A stretch of 64,000 nucleotides of DNA from Enterococcus ureasiticus (GCF_001730285.1 NZ_MIJZ01000017.1:1-64000), one strand, 5' to 3'. Shown: positions 1 to 9,473, counted from the stretch's first letter. Numbers and translations: made by a program. The notes: generated from the sequence alone by a model not told the origin.

Positions 1-80
1 GTGAATGCGGAAGAGTTAGAAAACTCATTCACATGTGCATCTTGTTGTCTTTCTTCTTTTAAAATGCCTAGTTTGTACAT
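1..80 (-). CDS. 5' part of an unidentified gene running off the left edge
   Basis: An ATG at 80 (reading leftward) is preceded by a good Shine-Dalgarno (GAGGAGG at about 92-98, 12 bases upstream) and opens a frame that stays open to the window edge, giving 26 residues beginning MYKLGILKEERQQD. The family cannot be recognised from this fragment. It lies beyond the integrase and reads in the same direction, so it may belong to the same mobile element or to flanking chromosome. Start and ribosome site are seen; everything else is unknown. Confidence 0.5.
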   Translation of the reverse strand, partial: MYKLGILKEERQQDAHVNEFSNSSAF

Positions 81-195
81 TATTTGTCTTGCCTCCTCTA
101 GTTTACCCTGTCAATTGACTTGGTTCTTTCAGTTTCCAAGGTTATTCTTTGCACTTTTTTTAATATGAAAGTAAAATTAGTAGTAATTATCAATA

Positions 196-234
196 GAAGT
201 TATTCTCGTTTTTTAGTAAAACGAGAATAACTTC
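196..234. repeat. Perfect 17-bp inverted repeat (hairpin) left of the integrase
   Basis: GAAGTTATTCTCGTTTT and its complement are separated by 5 bases. The central 23 bases (204-226) recur in inverted orientation in the hairpin at 1810-1854 on the other side of the integrase gene. It could be a terminator, but it has no strong T-tract on either side. It may instead be a recombinase or host-factor site of the element. Confidence 0.7.
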
Positions 235-270
235 TTATTTAGCTTGATAAATAAGAAACTTACTTATAGG

Positions 271-300
271 TTGACGGCGTAAGTGACGGTGAACAAAAAA
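271..300. repeat. TGACGGYG tandem motif, copy 1 (putative integrase arm site)
   Basis: The segment holds two TGACGGYG units 12 bases apart, the first as TTGACGGCG. A closely similar segment lies at 1565-1593, just upstream of the integrase start, again with units spaced 12 bases apart. Short direct repeats either side of an integrase gene are typical arm-type binding sites for the N-terminal domain of this recombinase family; that role is inference. Confidence 0.45.
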
Positions 301-433
301 ATTGAGGCAAAGCTTTAGAAGTTATTTGTACGTACATTCTTTCTCGCTTTCACCTCTTTATAAATAACGATCGTTATTTATAAAAGAAAAAAAGGGAGAC
401 AGATAAACTCCGCTAAATTATTTTTTGATGATT

Positions 434-1540
434 TTAAGATGAGAAAACAGATAGTTTATCCATTGCTTGACGCTGATCCTCAAGAAAAGAATAAGTATAC
501 GTATCTAATGTCATTTTGATAGAGGCATGCCCTAATAAAGCACTGATCGTATTGATACTGATACCTAACTCTACACAACGGGTTGCAAAGGTATGGCGTA
601 GCGCATGAAAACCAACGTTTAATATGCCTACTTTGGTTCTGATTCGTTCAAATCGGTAGCTAATTGTTCTTGGTTCTATCGATTTCCCATGGCTTTCAAC
701 TACGTATGACGAAATAGCTTGACTCTTAGCACAAATAAGCTGCTCTTTTAAACAAGGAGTCATCGGGATAGCACGTTTAGCACGTTTTGTCTTAGGTGCC
801 GTTTCAATCAATTTCGTTTTTGTTGCATCACTTGCGAAGTCAAAAATACGTTGTTTCGTTCGGCGAACATGAATCATTTCTTGCTCAAAATCAACATCTT
901 CCCACCTTAAAGCACTGATTTCTCCAATACGCATCCCTGTTTCTAAAGCAAGTACAACGGGTAAGCCTTTGATAGATTTCTTACTTTCCTTTAAAATTTT
1001 GGTGTGTTGTTGGCGGTTTAACGCAGGAACTTGTTCTTTTTGAATCTTAGGCAAGGAAACCTGCTCAGCCGGATTAATGTATAAATAGCCTCTGTCTCTG
1101 GCAGCTTTTAAACAACTCTTAACTAAACGGAAGGTAATGTGAATAGACGCTGGAGACAGTTTGTCTTTAAGTTGATCAACTAATTGTTCTAACTGTTTTT
1201 TATCCACACGATGTAATGACGTGTTACCAATGACTGGTAATATGTGTAAAGAAAGTTTATTTTGATAGCTTGAATACGTACTTTCTTTAATATTGTCTTT
1301 CATTAATTGATTCAACCAAATAATCGCCCATGTCCCAAAAGTTCCTTGGAATTTCTGTTGAAAAGTACTGTTTTCTAGGGAATGAAGTACCTTTTTTTCT
1401 AAAATTTGTTCCCGAACTGATCGGTAAGATCGTCCATAAATATAGCCGTAGTATATAGAACCATCTGCTTTTCTTGCTTTGGGATACCTACCTTCCCAAC
1501 GCCCATCTTTTCTTTTGTATATGTTTTCGCCTCTTGCCAA
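434..1540 (-). CDS. Tyrosine-family site-specific integrase
   Basis: This is a 368-residue tyrosine recombinase of the phage/ICE integrase type. The N-terminus (about 1-60, GENIYKRKDGRWEGRY) is the small arm-binding domain. A SAM-like core-binding domain spans about 70-150. The catalytic domain shows the first Arg in ETGMRIGEISALRW (near 205), the H311-x-x-R314 box in HALRHTFATR, His337 in LLGHAS, and the nucleophile Tyr348 in LDTY, so the active site is intact. The start is a TTG at 1540 with AAAGGATG upstream; no in-frame ATG is better placed. No excisionase is visible next to it. It is flanked by inverted hairpins and TGACGGYG repeats, and probably marks one end of an integrated element extending left of the window. 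The attachment site was not identified. Confidence 0.92.
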   Translation of the reverse strand: MARGENIYKRKDGRWEGRYPKARKADGSIYYGYIYGRSYRSVREQILEKKVLHSLENSTFQQKFQGTFGTWAIIWLNQLMKDNIKESTYSSYQNKLSLHILPVIGNTSLHRVDKKQLEQLVDQLKDKLSPASIHITFRLVKSCLKAARDRGYLYINPAEQVSLPKIQKEQVPALNRQQHTKILKESKKSIKGLPVVLALETGMRIGEISALRWEDVDFEQEMIHVRRTKQRIFDFASDATKTKLIETAPKTKRAKRAIPMTPCLKEQLICAKSQAISSYVVESHGKSIEPRTISYRFERIRTKVGILNVGFHALRHTFATRCVELGISINTISALLGHASIKMTLDTYTYSFLEDQRQAMDKLSVFSS

Positions 1541-1564
1541 AATACATCATCCTTTCAAGTTTTA

Positions 1565-1593
1565 TTGACGGCGGAATCGACGGCGGAAAAAAA
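1565..1593. repeat. TGACGGYG tandem motif, copy 2
   Basis: TTGACGGCG followed 12 bases on by CGACGGCG and an A-run. It is the counterpart of 271-300, in the same orientation, just upstream of the integrase start codon. It may be an arm-type integrase site or an autoregulatory site. Confidence 0.45.
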
Positions 1594-1809
1594 CGACCTA
1601 TTTCTCCACCTAAATCATGTTGTATTTACACTAGAAGAAACTTTATTGGATAATCGTCAAAACTCAGATGAATTTTGACGAAAAAAAAGAAAAATTAGAT
1701 TATATTTCAAAAAAACCTTGTATTTTTAATTTATATCTATTAGAATTAATCTACCGAGCAAATAAATACCAGATAAAAAACAACTAAAATATATAAATCA
1801 CAATAAACA

Positions 1810-1854
1810 AAAAGAATATTTCTCGTTTTACTAAAAAACGAGAAATATTCTTTT
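1810..1854. repeat. Perfect 20-bp inverted repeat (hairpin) right of the integrase
   Basis: AAAAGAATATTTCTCGTTTT pairs with its complement across a 5-base loop. The inner 23 bases (1821-1843) are the exact reverse complement of 204-226 in the left hairpin. The rest of 1594-2054 is AT-rich, with no gene I can support. Confidence 0.7.
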
Positions 1855-2054
1855 TATTTATCTATACCTCGTCCCTTTTCTGTTCACTTCTATGTAACAC
1901 AAGCAACTACCATTAATATTATGTTGAATGACTTATTCTTTATTCATACATGTCCCCCCTCGACTTTTTGTTACACTTAGCTTAACAGGGCTCTCTAGAA
2001 TCTATTTGTATATAACATGGATTTTTTATGGATTTTTTAAATATAAAAACAATA

Positions 2055-2114
2055 AAAAAAGAAAACAGACTTAATTTTGAGTAAATCTTCAAAACTAAGT
2101 CTGTTTTCTTTTTT
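2055..2114 (-). terminator. Rho-independent terminator after the sensor kinase
   Basis: A 19-bp perfect stem (2055-2073 with 2096-2114) containing AACAGACTTA, followed on the minus strand by a run of T, starts right behind the kinase stop codon at 2117. It ends the two-gene regulator-kinase operon. Confidence 0.85.
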
Positions 2115-2116
2115 AA

Positions 2117-3496
2117 TTATTCACTATTCTTTACCACAGAGGATAAGATCATTGTAAAGACCATTCCTGTTTGATTTTCCAGTGCTTTAAATGTAAATGG
2201 GATATCATTTTTCAATAACAATTTAGAAACAATATACAAACCTAATCCTGTCCCACCATCTTTTCTTGACCGAGCATAATCTGGTCGATAAAAGGGCAAG
2301 AATATCTTGTTGATTTCTTCTTGTTCAAGAGGTGTACATTGATTTTCAATCACTAAAGCTGTGGGTGTAAGAGTAATAGTGACAGTCCCACCTTTTTTTG
2401 TATATTTTATTGCATTGCTTAAGAGATTCATAACGATTTTTTTCATATCTTCCTTATTGAAGTCGATAATTACTTCAGAAACTTCCACCTTAAAGATTAA
2501 TTCTTTTTGAACAGCTATCAGTTCAAATAAAGCCATTTCTTCACTAATTAACTCCGATAAGGAAAATACTTCATTAAATGTTTCAAATTTTTCAATACTT
2601 TCTAACTTTGAAATAAATAATACGTCTTGAACTAGCTTACCCTGTGATTCTAATATTTCTTTACATACATTCAAATAATAATCGCGGTCTTTAAAACGTC
2701 CAACTTGCAAAATCATTCCTTCAATTATTCCCAACATCGCTGTAATTGGCGTTTTCAATTCGTGAGAAGCAATTCTCATAAATTCCGATTTAGAGTATTC
2801 GACAGCATTACTTTTTTCTAATTCCTGATTCAATGATTCAATATTATCCAATAATGACAAGTATAGAAATTGTATATTATTTTCTAACTCACTAATTTCA
2901 TCTTTACCTTTTACTACGTAATCAACCGGCTCTTTTAAGACAACCATATTTTTTGTTCTAGCACTTATCCTATATATTCTTCTTGTCGCCCAATAAGAAT
3001 ATACATAGGCCCCCACTCCGCCGATAAAAAAACTTAGCCCAAGGATATATGGATAGGTTTTAAACAGAGTTTTTTTTACTTCTTCAACAGGCTCTAAGAA
3101 CATATTCACTGCAACATCATATTTTAGTCCTTCTGAATCTTTAATTGTTACTCCTTTGATGGGTACAATTGAGTCTTTTGCAATAATAATAATCTTCTGA
3201 GATAGCTTTTCTTTATTGCTATCAAGCTTAAACGGATAAATAGTATTATTCTTTGAATCTTTTATCCCCCATGTAGTTCTACCTTGAATAAATTCCTCAT
3301 TGACTTCTTCTATGATTCTATCTAACGGTTGATTTTCTATTTTGGCTATAACTTTATCTGTTCTTTTGATTGCACTATTTATTTTGTCTCGTTCGTAAAC
3401 AATCGGCAAAAAATAATACAATAGAGCAAAGCTAATTGTAATAACAATACCAATGATAGCTGAGGTAAAAATGAATGTCTTCGTTCTCGTTTTCAT
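2117..3496 (-). CDS. Membrane sensor histidine kinase
   Basis: A 459-residue OmpR-class sensor kinase. One transmembrane helix lies at about 8-30, an extracellular domain of about 110 residues follows, and a second helix spans about 147-168, then a HAMP-like linker. The dimerisation box is FMRIASHELKTPITAMLG with the phospho-accepting His. The ATPase domain has the N box NLLSNAIKYTKKG and the G box DGGTGLGLYIVSKL. The start overlaps the stop of the response regulator by 4 bases (ATGA), so the two are translationally coupled. The ligand is not deducible. The domain plan resembles kinases that sense envelope stress, but no specific name is justified. Confidence 0.9.
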   Translation of the reverse strand: MKTRTKTFIFTSAIIGIVITISFALLYYFLPIVYERDKINSAIKRTDKVIAKIENQPLDRIIEEVNEEFIQGRTTWGIKDSKNNTIYPFKLDSNKEKLSQKIIIIAKDSIVPIKGVTIKDSEGLKYDVAVNMFLEPVEEVKKTLFKTYPYILGLSFFIGGVGAYVYSYWATRRIYRISARTKNMVVLKEPVDYVVKGKDEISELENNIQFLYLSLLDNIESLNQELEKSNAVEYSKSEFMRIASHELKTPITAMLGIIEGMILQVGRFKDRDYYLNVCKEILESQGKLVQDVLFISKLESIEKFETFNEVFSLSELISEEMALFELIAVQKELIFKVEVSEVIIDFNKEDMKKIVMNLLSNAIKYTKKGGTVTITLTPTALVIENQCTPLEQEEINKIFLPFYRPDYARSRKDGGTGLGLYIVSKLLLKNDIPFTFKALENQTGMVFTMILSSVVKNSE

Positions 3497-4167
3497 CTTT
3501 TTTCCTCTAGGATATAACCAATTCCTTTAATTGTTTCGATGTTTAGCTGCGGGATTTTTTTCCTTATATTTTTCATATGACTGTCAATTACTCGATCATT
3601 TGCTGTGAAGTCATATCCCCAGATGGTCTCTATCAACTGTTCTCGCATCACTGTACGTCCTTTGTTTTTCGCCAAATATTCAACTATTCTGTACTCGATT
3701 TTAGTTAAGGGAACTCGCTCATCTTTATAAAAAATCATTGCTGCATCAAAATCTATCCGAACGTTTCCGTAATATACTTCTTGATTTTTTACTTCAGCTC
3801 CCTGTTTCGTTCTTCTCAAGACAGCTTGGACTCTTTTAACTAATATCGTTGGTGAAAATGGTTTAATCACATAGTCGTCTACTTTTTGCTTAAAACTAAG
3901 CAATTGTGTATGTTCTTGATCGATTGCCGTTAGCATAATAACCGGTACATCAGATGTCTGTCGTATTCTTTCTAACAGCTCCAACCCAGTGATGTTTGGC
4001 AACATAATATCTAAGATCATCAAATCTAATTTTTCTTTTTGGAATATCTGCCAAGCCTCTTCACCATCGGAAGCTGAAATAACCTCATAGTCTTTTTCTT
4101 CTAAAAAATCAGAGATCACTTCATTGGTCATTGTATCATCTTCAACCACTAGTATTTTTGTTTCCAT
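3493..4167 (-). CDS. OmpR-family response regulator
   Basis: A 224-residue regulator with a receiver domain (about 1-120; acidic pocket EDD, phospho-acceptor Asp in LMILDIMLP, Lys in DDYVIKPF) and a C-terminal winged-helix DNA-binding domain (about 130-222; ends TIKGIGYILEEKR). I chose the ATG at 4167 (METKILVV) because AAGGAGG lies 8 bases upstream; the longer in-frame start at 4185 has no ribosome site. It is the first gene of a two-gene operon with the kinase. An imperfect palindrome in its leader (4208-4248) may be an autoregulatory site. Confidence 0.9.
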   Translation of the reverse strand: METKILVVEDDTMTNEVISDFLEEKDYEVISASDGEEAWQIFQKEKLDLMILDIMLPNITGLELLERIRQTSDVPVIMLTAIDQEHTQLLSFKQKVDDYVIKPFSPTILVKRVQAVLRRTKQGAEVKNQEVYYGNVRIDFDAAMIFYKDERVPLTKIEYRIVEYLAKNKGRTVMREQLIETIWGYDFTANDRVIDSHMKNIRKKIPQLNIETIKGIGYILEEKR

Positions 4168-4207
4168 TCCAAGAACCTCCTTCACAGACTGTTTCTAAAG
4201 TACAGAG

Positions 4208-4248
4208 AAACTATAATTGAACAGTTTAGATTCTGTCAACTATAGTTC
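4208..4248. promoter_or_regulatory. Imperfect inverted repeat upstream of the two-component operon
   Basis: AAACTATAATTGAACAG is mirrored by CTGTCAACTATAGTTC about 8 bases later, with one bulge and one mismatch. It sits about 40 bases upstream of the regulator start codon. It could be a binding site for the regulator itself or a leader hairpin; no T-tract makes it a convincing terminator. Confidence 0.4.
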
Positions 4249-4506
4249 CTTATCTTTTATTCTAATAGTACTTGAAAATGTTCGTACACTTTACTGTTAT
4301 GCTTTAATCGGCTAATTATTTGTTTCGAAATCCAACGATCATCTACTCCGTTTTAACTATTTATTTTCACACATTCTCTTTCAGAATTTTGTTACTCTTC
4401 CTACTTTAGCAGATTTTTATGTATTCTATTTGTGTTTAATCTGGATTTATTCTGTATTTCATCGACTCATCTGTTTTTTATCAGTATTTATACAAATCTA
4501 ATAAAA

Positions 4507-4532
4507 AAAGGTACAGCTGATGCTATACCTTT
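4507..4532 (-). terminator. Terminator after the membrane protein gene
   Basis: AAAGGTACAGC pairs with GCTATACCTTT (one mismatch) around a 4-base loop. On the minus strand it is followed by a run of T. It lies 70 bases beyond the stop codon at 4602. The remainder of 4168-4601 is AT-rich leader and promoter DNA. Confidence 0.7.
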
Positions 4533-4601
4533 ACATGAAACAAATCAAAAGTGAATTTCATTCTACGCTCTTCCACTTTTTTTATTATCCAATCCTTCTG
4601 T

Positions 4602-5660
4602 TTACAATTTACTCTCAGTCTCAGGATTTTTCACTAAATTAGCACCCCATAAACCTGCTAAAGAGGTAATGATCATGCCAAGAATCATTGCGACAAAGCC
4701 CCAAATAGATGCTTTAGCTACTGTGTTTGAAGTATCTTCTGCTTTTTGTCTGGCTTCTTTGATGTTTTTATCTAATTCTTTTTTCGCATCTTCAAGACTT
4801 GATTTTGCCTTTTCTATTTGTGTTTGTGTTTCTTTCGATGCTTTTTGTAATTCGTTGTAGATATTATCTGTAGCTTGTTGCGCTTCTTCTTGTGATAAGT
4901 CAGTATTCTTTGCTACTGCGTTTGCGATTGCTGGACGATCAATTGAGTCACCGATTTTTTTCGCTTTCGCTTCTAAAGAATCTGCTGCGTCTTTGAAAAT
5001 TTCATCTGAGTTGTCTGGATTTTTTAGGATTTCTTTTCCAGCATCTGTGATTTCATCGGTTGCTTCTTTCATTTGATCTTTTAAATAATCAGGTTGTAAC
5101 TCTTTTACGTCAGTATCAGATAAAACTTTTTTGACTTGTCCTTGCAGTTCTGTTGTATCTACTGATTGAACATTGTCCGTCACTTTATCAAACCCTTTAC
5201 TGATTACATCAGATGTACCAGAAGCTACAGTTTCCACGCCACTACCAGTTGCTGATGCGATATTGCCAAATAAAGAGCCAATTGCTGAAAATGCACCGAT
5301 CGCTGTATAAGAAAGAATAGCCAGTAATACCAAGACACTTGTTGCCCATGTTAGAAATCCATGAACTAAGCCCACTCTGCGCGCTGCTACCCCTGCGATA
5401 AATCCACTACAAAATAATGAAAGGACAAATGTTACAACTGTCCAAATAATAAGTCCCGTTCCTACACCATCTAGCGGACTATCCGATGTTGGTTCAACTA
5501 TACCAAAGCCAATTGCAGATCCGATCAAACTCAAGGTAAAGAAAATCGCAAAGAAGGAAACTAATCCCGCTATAATTGCCCCCCAAGAAATATTTACCCC
5601 TGCTTCATCTTGTGTTGTTAAGTACGATACAAAACCTTTTTTTCTCGTATTCTTTTCCAT
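4602..5660 (-). CDS. Multi-pass membrane protein with a long charged central region
   Basis: A 352-residue protein that I cannot name. After a short cytoplasmic start there are hydrophobic segments at about 28-52, 68-98 and 103-130. A hydrophilic, Asp/Lys/Glu-rich stretch of about 180 residues follows, with helical heptad character (several KxxxDxxxE-type repeats), and a final transmembrane helix lies near 318-345. The ATG at 5660 (MEKNTRKKGF) is preferred over upstream in-frame codons because AAAGG sits 9 bases before it. It is monocistronic, with its own terminator at 4507-4532, and lies upstream of the two-component genes on the same strand. A role in the envelope is plausible but is inference only. 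Confidence 0.75.
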   Translation of the reverse strand: MEKNTRKKGFVSYLTTQDEAGVNISWGAIIAGLVSFFAIFFTLSLIGSAIGFGIVEPTSDSPLDGVGTGLIIWTVVTFVLSLFCSGFIAGVAARRVGLVHGFLTWATSVLVLLAILSYTAIGAFSAIGSLFGNIASATGSGVETVASGTSDVISKGFDKVTDNVQSVDTTELQGQVKKVLSDTDVKELQPDYLKDQMKEATDEITDAGKEILKNPDNSDEIFKDAADSLEAKAKKIGDSIDRPAIANAVAKNTDLSQEEAQQATDNIYNELQKASKETQTQIEKAKSSLEDAKKELDKNIKEARQKAEDTSNTVAKASIWGFVAMILGMIITSLAGLWGANLVKNPETESKL

Positions 5661-5914
5661 AATTTTCATCCTTTCGTTCGTTATTTTTATTAATTGGTAC
5701 ATTATCAACTATAAAAGGAGAAAATATTTAGTGCAAATGATACGATTTTTCCTCTAATCGAATACTCACTTAATAATATCTGTATCTGAAATAGTGCTTC
5801 GGTTGATCGTCACTAAACAAAACACCTTTATACAGGTATAGATTAATGAAAATTTTGTTGCTGATAAAGAGGTTCTTCTTTGGAAATAAACTAATTAGCT
5901 TTACAGAAAAATAA

Positions 5915-5955
5915 AAAGGATGAGCTAAACTAAATCTAGTTTTGTCTCATCCTTT
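5915..5955 (-). terminator. Terminator after ruvB
   Basis: AAAGGATGAG pairs with CTCATCCTTT, with further partial pairing inside (CTAAACTA / TAGTTTTG). A T-rich tract follows on the minus strand. It ends the ruvA-ruvB operon. Confidence 0.8.
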
Positions 5956-5984
5956 GCTTATTAACTTGGTAACATGACTAGGCT

Positions 5985-6995
5985 TTATTCTTGATAATAA
6001 GATTCATAGCCAAAGTGTTCATACGCTAAAGCGGTCGCAATTCTTCCTCTTGGCGTCCGTTTGATAAATCCTTTTTGAATCAAATAAGGTTCGTACATAT
6101 CTTCAACCGTTTCAGTTTCTTCACTAATATTTACCGCTAATGTACTTAAACCAACAGGACCGCCACCGTATAATTCAATCATTGTTTTCAATAGTTTTTG
6201 ATCGACATAATCTAATCCTTGATGATCGACTTGTAACAAGGTCAATGCCTGATCAGCAATTCCACGATCGATAGTACCATTTGACTGTACTTGGGCAAAG
6301 TCACGAACACGTTTTAGTAAACGATTGGCGATACGAGGTGTGCCACGTGAACGTCGAGCAATTTCAAAGGCGCCTTCTTCTACGATTTCTGTTTGAAAAA
6401 TATCAGCAGAGCGCAGAACGATCTCTTTTAAGTCTTGTGTTTCGTAATATTCCATATGGGAAATAATTCCGAAGCGATCTCGAAGAGGTGCAGACAACAT
6501 TCCAGCTCTGGTTGTTGCGCCGATTAAGGTAAATGGTGGTAATGGAAAATGAACGGGATGAGCCGTGGTTCCCTGGCCCACCATAATATCCACATAAAAA
6601 TCTTCCATTGCCGAATACAGCATTTCTTCCACAATTCGAGGCAAGCGATGGATTTCATCGATAAATAGAACATCGCCTGGTTCTAGTTCATTTAAAATTG
6701 CAACTAAATCTCCAGCTCGTTCGATCGCAGGTCCACTAGTCGTGCGGATATTAACATGCATTTCGTTAGCGATCACCATGGCCATTGTCGTTTTTCCTAA
6801 TCCTGGCGGGCCATATAAAAGTGTATGGTCTAACGCTTCTTCCCGATTCCGGGCCGCTTCAATGTAGATCGTAAGTTCTTGTTTGACTTTGTCTTGACCG
6901 ATATATTGTGCGAGAAATTGCGGACGTAGCGACTTTTCAAGGGTCTCTTCCCCTTCGCTAGTTTGAGCGGAAAGCAATCTTTCATCTTCTGTCAT
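5985..6995 (-). CDS. ruvB: Holliday junction branch-migration ATPase RuvB
   Basis: The 336-residue motor subunit of the RuvAB complex, which drives branch migration of Holliday junctions in recombinational repair. The AAA+ domain shows Walker [10 protein letters not shown] (near residue 65), Walker B DEIHR (near 112), sensor segment GATTRAGML and the arginine-finger stretch PLRDRFG. A C-terminal winged helix ([19 protein letters not shown]) binds DNA. Length is normal. It follows ruvA by 12 bases with AAGGAGG before its ATG. No SOS box was noticed upstream of the pair. Confidence 0.98.
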   Translation of the reverse strand: MTEDERLLSAQTSEGEETLEKSLRPQFLAQYIGQDKVKQELTIYIEAARNREEALDHTLLYGPPGLGKTTMAMVIANEMHVNIRTTSGPAIERAGDLVAILNELEPGDVLFIDEIHRLPRIVEEMLYSAMEDFYVDIMVGQGTTAHPVHFPLPPFTLIGATTRAGMLSAPLRDRFGIISHMEYYETQDLKEIVLRSADIFQTEIVEEGAFEIARRSRGTPRIANRLLKRVRDFAQVQSNGTIDRGIADQALTLLQVDHQGLDYVDQKLLKTMIELYGGGPVGLSTLAVNISEETETVEDMYEPYLIQKGFIKRTPRGRIATALAYEHFGYESYYQE

Positions 6996-7007
6996 AGCGA
7001 TTCCTCC

Positions 7008-7619
7008 TTAGCGTTTCATCATGAATTTCAATGCATTGCGCAAGTATTCGTCTGTCGCTTGTGTACCTAATTCTTCTAATTTTGGCGTGATTCGTTTGAT
7101 TTCTTTTTCACTATAACCTAACGCACTTAGGGCTTCTAAAGCTTCTGTTAATGCCTGATTCGCGGATTGCGTATTTGGTGTTTTGGCCATTGCTTCAACC
7201 GCTGCTTCTGAGGTTTCCAGTTCACCTAATTTTCCTTTTAGATCCAGAATCATTTGTTGTGCTGTTTTTTTACCTACACCAGGGAATTTTGTTAGATACG
7301 CTGCATCTTCACTTTCAATTGCATTGATCAACCCACCGTGATCTTCTGAAGCCATGATTGCCAAACCACTTTTAGGTCCGATTCCTGAAACGCTGATCAG
7401 TTTTAAGAAAAGTTGTTTTTCATCTAAATCGCCAAAACCATATAAAGAATGGGCATCTTCGCGAATGACTTGATGGACATAAATTTTGATTTGCTGATCG
7501 GTTTTTCCAGAATAACGGTAGGGATTTCCTACAGAAATCTGAAAACCAATGCCATTTGTTTCTATTACAATATAATAAGGACTGATAAATGTCACTTTAC
7601 CAATGATATACTCGTACAT
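7008..7619 (-). CDS. ruvA: Holliday junction DNA-binding subunit RuvA
   Basis: A 203-residue RuvA. It has an N-terminal OB-fold ([12 protein letters not shown], about 1-62), a central helix-hairpin-helix domain ([15 protein letters not shown] and [19 protein letters not shown], about 65-140) and a C-terminal RuvB-contacting three-helix domain after a flexible linker (about 155-203). It forms the tetramer that holds the four-way junction and recruits RuvB, which is encoded 12 bases downstream in the same operon. Confidence 0.98.
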   Translation of the reverse strand: MYEYIIGKVTFISPYYIVIETNGIGFQISVGNPYRYSGKTDQQIKIYVHQVIREDAHSLYGFGDLDEKQLFLKLISVSGIGPKSGLAIMASEDHGGLINAIESEDAAYLTKFPGVGKKTAQQMILDLKGKLGELETSEAAVEAMAKTPNTQSANQALTEALEALSALGYSEKEIKRITPKLEELGTQATDEYLRNALKFMMKR

Positions 7620-7715
7620 AATTTCACCTTTCTTGATACCGTCGCTTATGCTTTACACGCACATACGTTTCTATTTTAGCACAAATCCAAGAAAATCAGT
7701 AGCTTGATAAAAAGA

Positions 7716-7752
7716 AAGCCAATACGAATTGCGATTAAATTCGTATTGGCTT
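7716..7752 (-). terminator. Terminator after the first oligopeptide-binding protein gene
   Basis: A perfect 15-bp stem, AAGCCAATACGAATT with its complement, has a 7-base loop and lies just past the stop codon at 7759. T-rich flanks on both sides could let it act in both directions. Confidence 0.85.
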
Positions 7753-7758
7753 ATTTTT

Positions 7759-9432
7759 TTATTCAGAAATGTATGTCCATTTGTAGTCATAACGTGCGCC
7801 TGCTCCATGAGCGACTACACCTTTGACTTTTTTACTACGCATGTGGGCTTCTGCTTTTTGATAAACTGGTGAAACACCCATATCGTCCATTAATAGTTTT
7901 TCAGCATCTACCATATCCGTCCAACGTTTTTCTGGATTTGAAGCATCTTTACTACCAGATGCTTTGACTAATTCATCATATTTCTCATTTGAGTAGCGAC
8001 CTCTATTGTAAGATCCACCCGTTAGGAATAGATCTGTGAAACTACTTGGATCTGCATAATCAGCACCCCAACCGCCCATGAGTACTTCAAAGTCACCATT
8101 TTTACCACGGTCTAAACGAACAGCAAACGGTACATTTGTAACAGTCACATCCACACCATCAAGAGTTTCTTTGACTGCTCCTTGGATATATTCTAGTACT
8201 TTTTTTGTAGAATCAGTATCTTCACCCAAGATATCCAGTTTGAATGAATCGATGCCTAATTCCTTTTTCGCTTTTTCCCAGTATTCTTTGGCTTTCTTTG
8301 TATCATGTGTCAATACGTTTTTATTTTCATCAGCAAAATCTTTGTTGCCTTCTGGCGAAAATGACATTCCGGCTGGCACAAGACCAGTTGAAGCGATCGA
8401 ACCGTCTCCTAAGATTCGGTCAACTAAAGCATCACGGTCGATCGAGTAAGAGATTGCTTTACGTAGATTCGCATTGTGGTATGGTGATTTTTCATCTCTT
8501 TGGTTAAATTCAAGATAAGAAGTACGCGCATCTTTTTCGATTACAAGTTCTGGATCATCGGCCATTTGTTTGGCTAGTTCTCCACTTAAGATCACATCAT
8601 CTGCTTGTCCATCTTGGAAAAGATTCAATGATGTCGGTGCTTCTTTAACGACTTTCACTTCGATTTTATCTAATTGAACTGCGTCTTTATCCCAATATTG
8701 ATCATTTTTTGTGTAAGACCATTCAGTATCTGTTCCAGGTCCGTCAAAATCAGTCAATGTAAATGGTCCGTTATAAACTGATGCATCGCTCGTTGTTGCA
8801 TAGTCTTTGCCTTTTTCTTCGACTATTTTTTTATTTTGCGGGAAAAATGATGGGAAAGCCAACAAGTAATCAAAGTATGGCGTTTCTTGTTCTAAGGTTA
8901 CTTCTAATTCATAATCGTTGATTGCTTTGATTCCTAATTCGTCCAGGCCTTTTTTTCCAGCAGAAACATCTGCGCCATTTTTGACTAATTCAAACATATA
9001 CGCATACTCTGCTGCTGTTTTAGGATCTGCTGTACGCTGCCAGCCATAGACATAATCTGACGCTACTACAGGATCACCATTTGACCATTTAGCATCTTCT
9101 CTAAGTTTAAACGTGTACGTCAACCCGTCATCGCTTTTCTTTGCCAATTCTACTGCGCCGGCAGGCTGTGGTTTACTCTTATCATCTAAACGATATAACC
9201 CTTCATATATATTGTTCAATGCTGAAAAACTAATCGTGTTTGTTGCTACGGATAAATCTGCACTTGGCATTTCTTGTTGAACGACTAGTTTAAAAAGCTG
9301 TTCCCCACTTGCTTTTTTACTGTCGTTACTGCTATCTGTAGAATCAGTCTTGCCGCCACCACCGCAGGCTGCTAATACTAGTGTAGATAGCATCATCACA
9401 CTGATTAATCTTGTCATATTTGTTTTTTTCAT
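7759..9432 (-). CDS. Oligopeptide-binding lipoprotein (OppA family), copy 1
   Basis: A 557-residue extracellular solute-binding protein of family 5. The signal peptide ends in the lipobox LVLAACGG (Cys near 23), so it is anchored as a lipoprotein outside the membrane. Family hallmarks are present: WSNGDPVVASDYVYGWQR, YNGPFTL, TKNDQYWDK, LRKAISYSIDRDALV and MGGWGADYADP. It would capture peptides for an Opp-type ABC importer. No permease or ATPase genes are adjacent, so it must serve a transporter encoded elsewhere. A paralogue lies at 26145-27797 and both have a CodY-like box upstream. Enterococci also use such proteins to bind peptide pheromones, so that is an alternative role. Confidence 0.93.
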   Translation of the reverse strand: MKKTNMTRLISVMMLSTLVLAACGGGGKTDSTDSSNDSKKASGEQLFKLVVQQEMPSADLSVATNTISFSALNNIYEGLYRLDDKSKPQPAGAVELAKKSDDGLTYTFKLREDAKWSNGDPVVASDYVYGWQRTADPKTAAEYAYMFELVKNGADVSAGKKGLDELGIKAINDYELEVTLEQETPYFDYLLAFPSFFPQNKKIVEEKGKDYATTSDASVYNGPFTLTDFDGPGTDTEWSYTKNDQYWDKDAVQLDKIEVKVVKEAPTSLNLFQDGQADDVILSGELAKQMADDPELVIEKDARTSYLEFNQRDEKSPYHNANLRKAISYSIDRDALVDRILGDGSIASTGLVPAGMSFSPEGNKDFADENKNVLTHDTKKAKEYWEKAKKELGIDSFKLDILGEDTDSTKKVLEYIQGAVKETLDGVDVTVTNVPFAVRLDRGKNGDFEVLMGGWGADYADPSSFTDLFLTGGSYNRGRYSNEKYDELVKASGSKDASNPEKRWTDMVDAEKLLMDDMGVSPVYQKAEAHMRSKKVKGVVAHGAGARYDYKWTYISE

Positions 9433-9473
9433 TTTATTCTCCTCAATAAATAATTAATTTCTTTTCTAATTTT

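Noticed and set aside
196-234. Attachment site (attL or attR) of the element
   Set aside because: The two related hairpins are inverted, not direct, copies and neither overlaps a recognisable tRNA or gene end, so the true att site remains unidentified.
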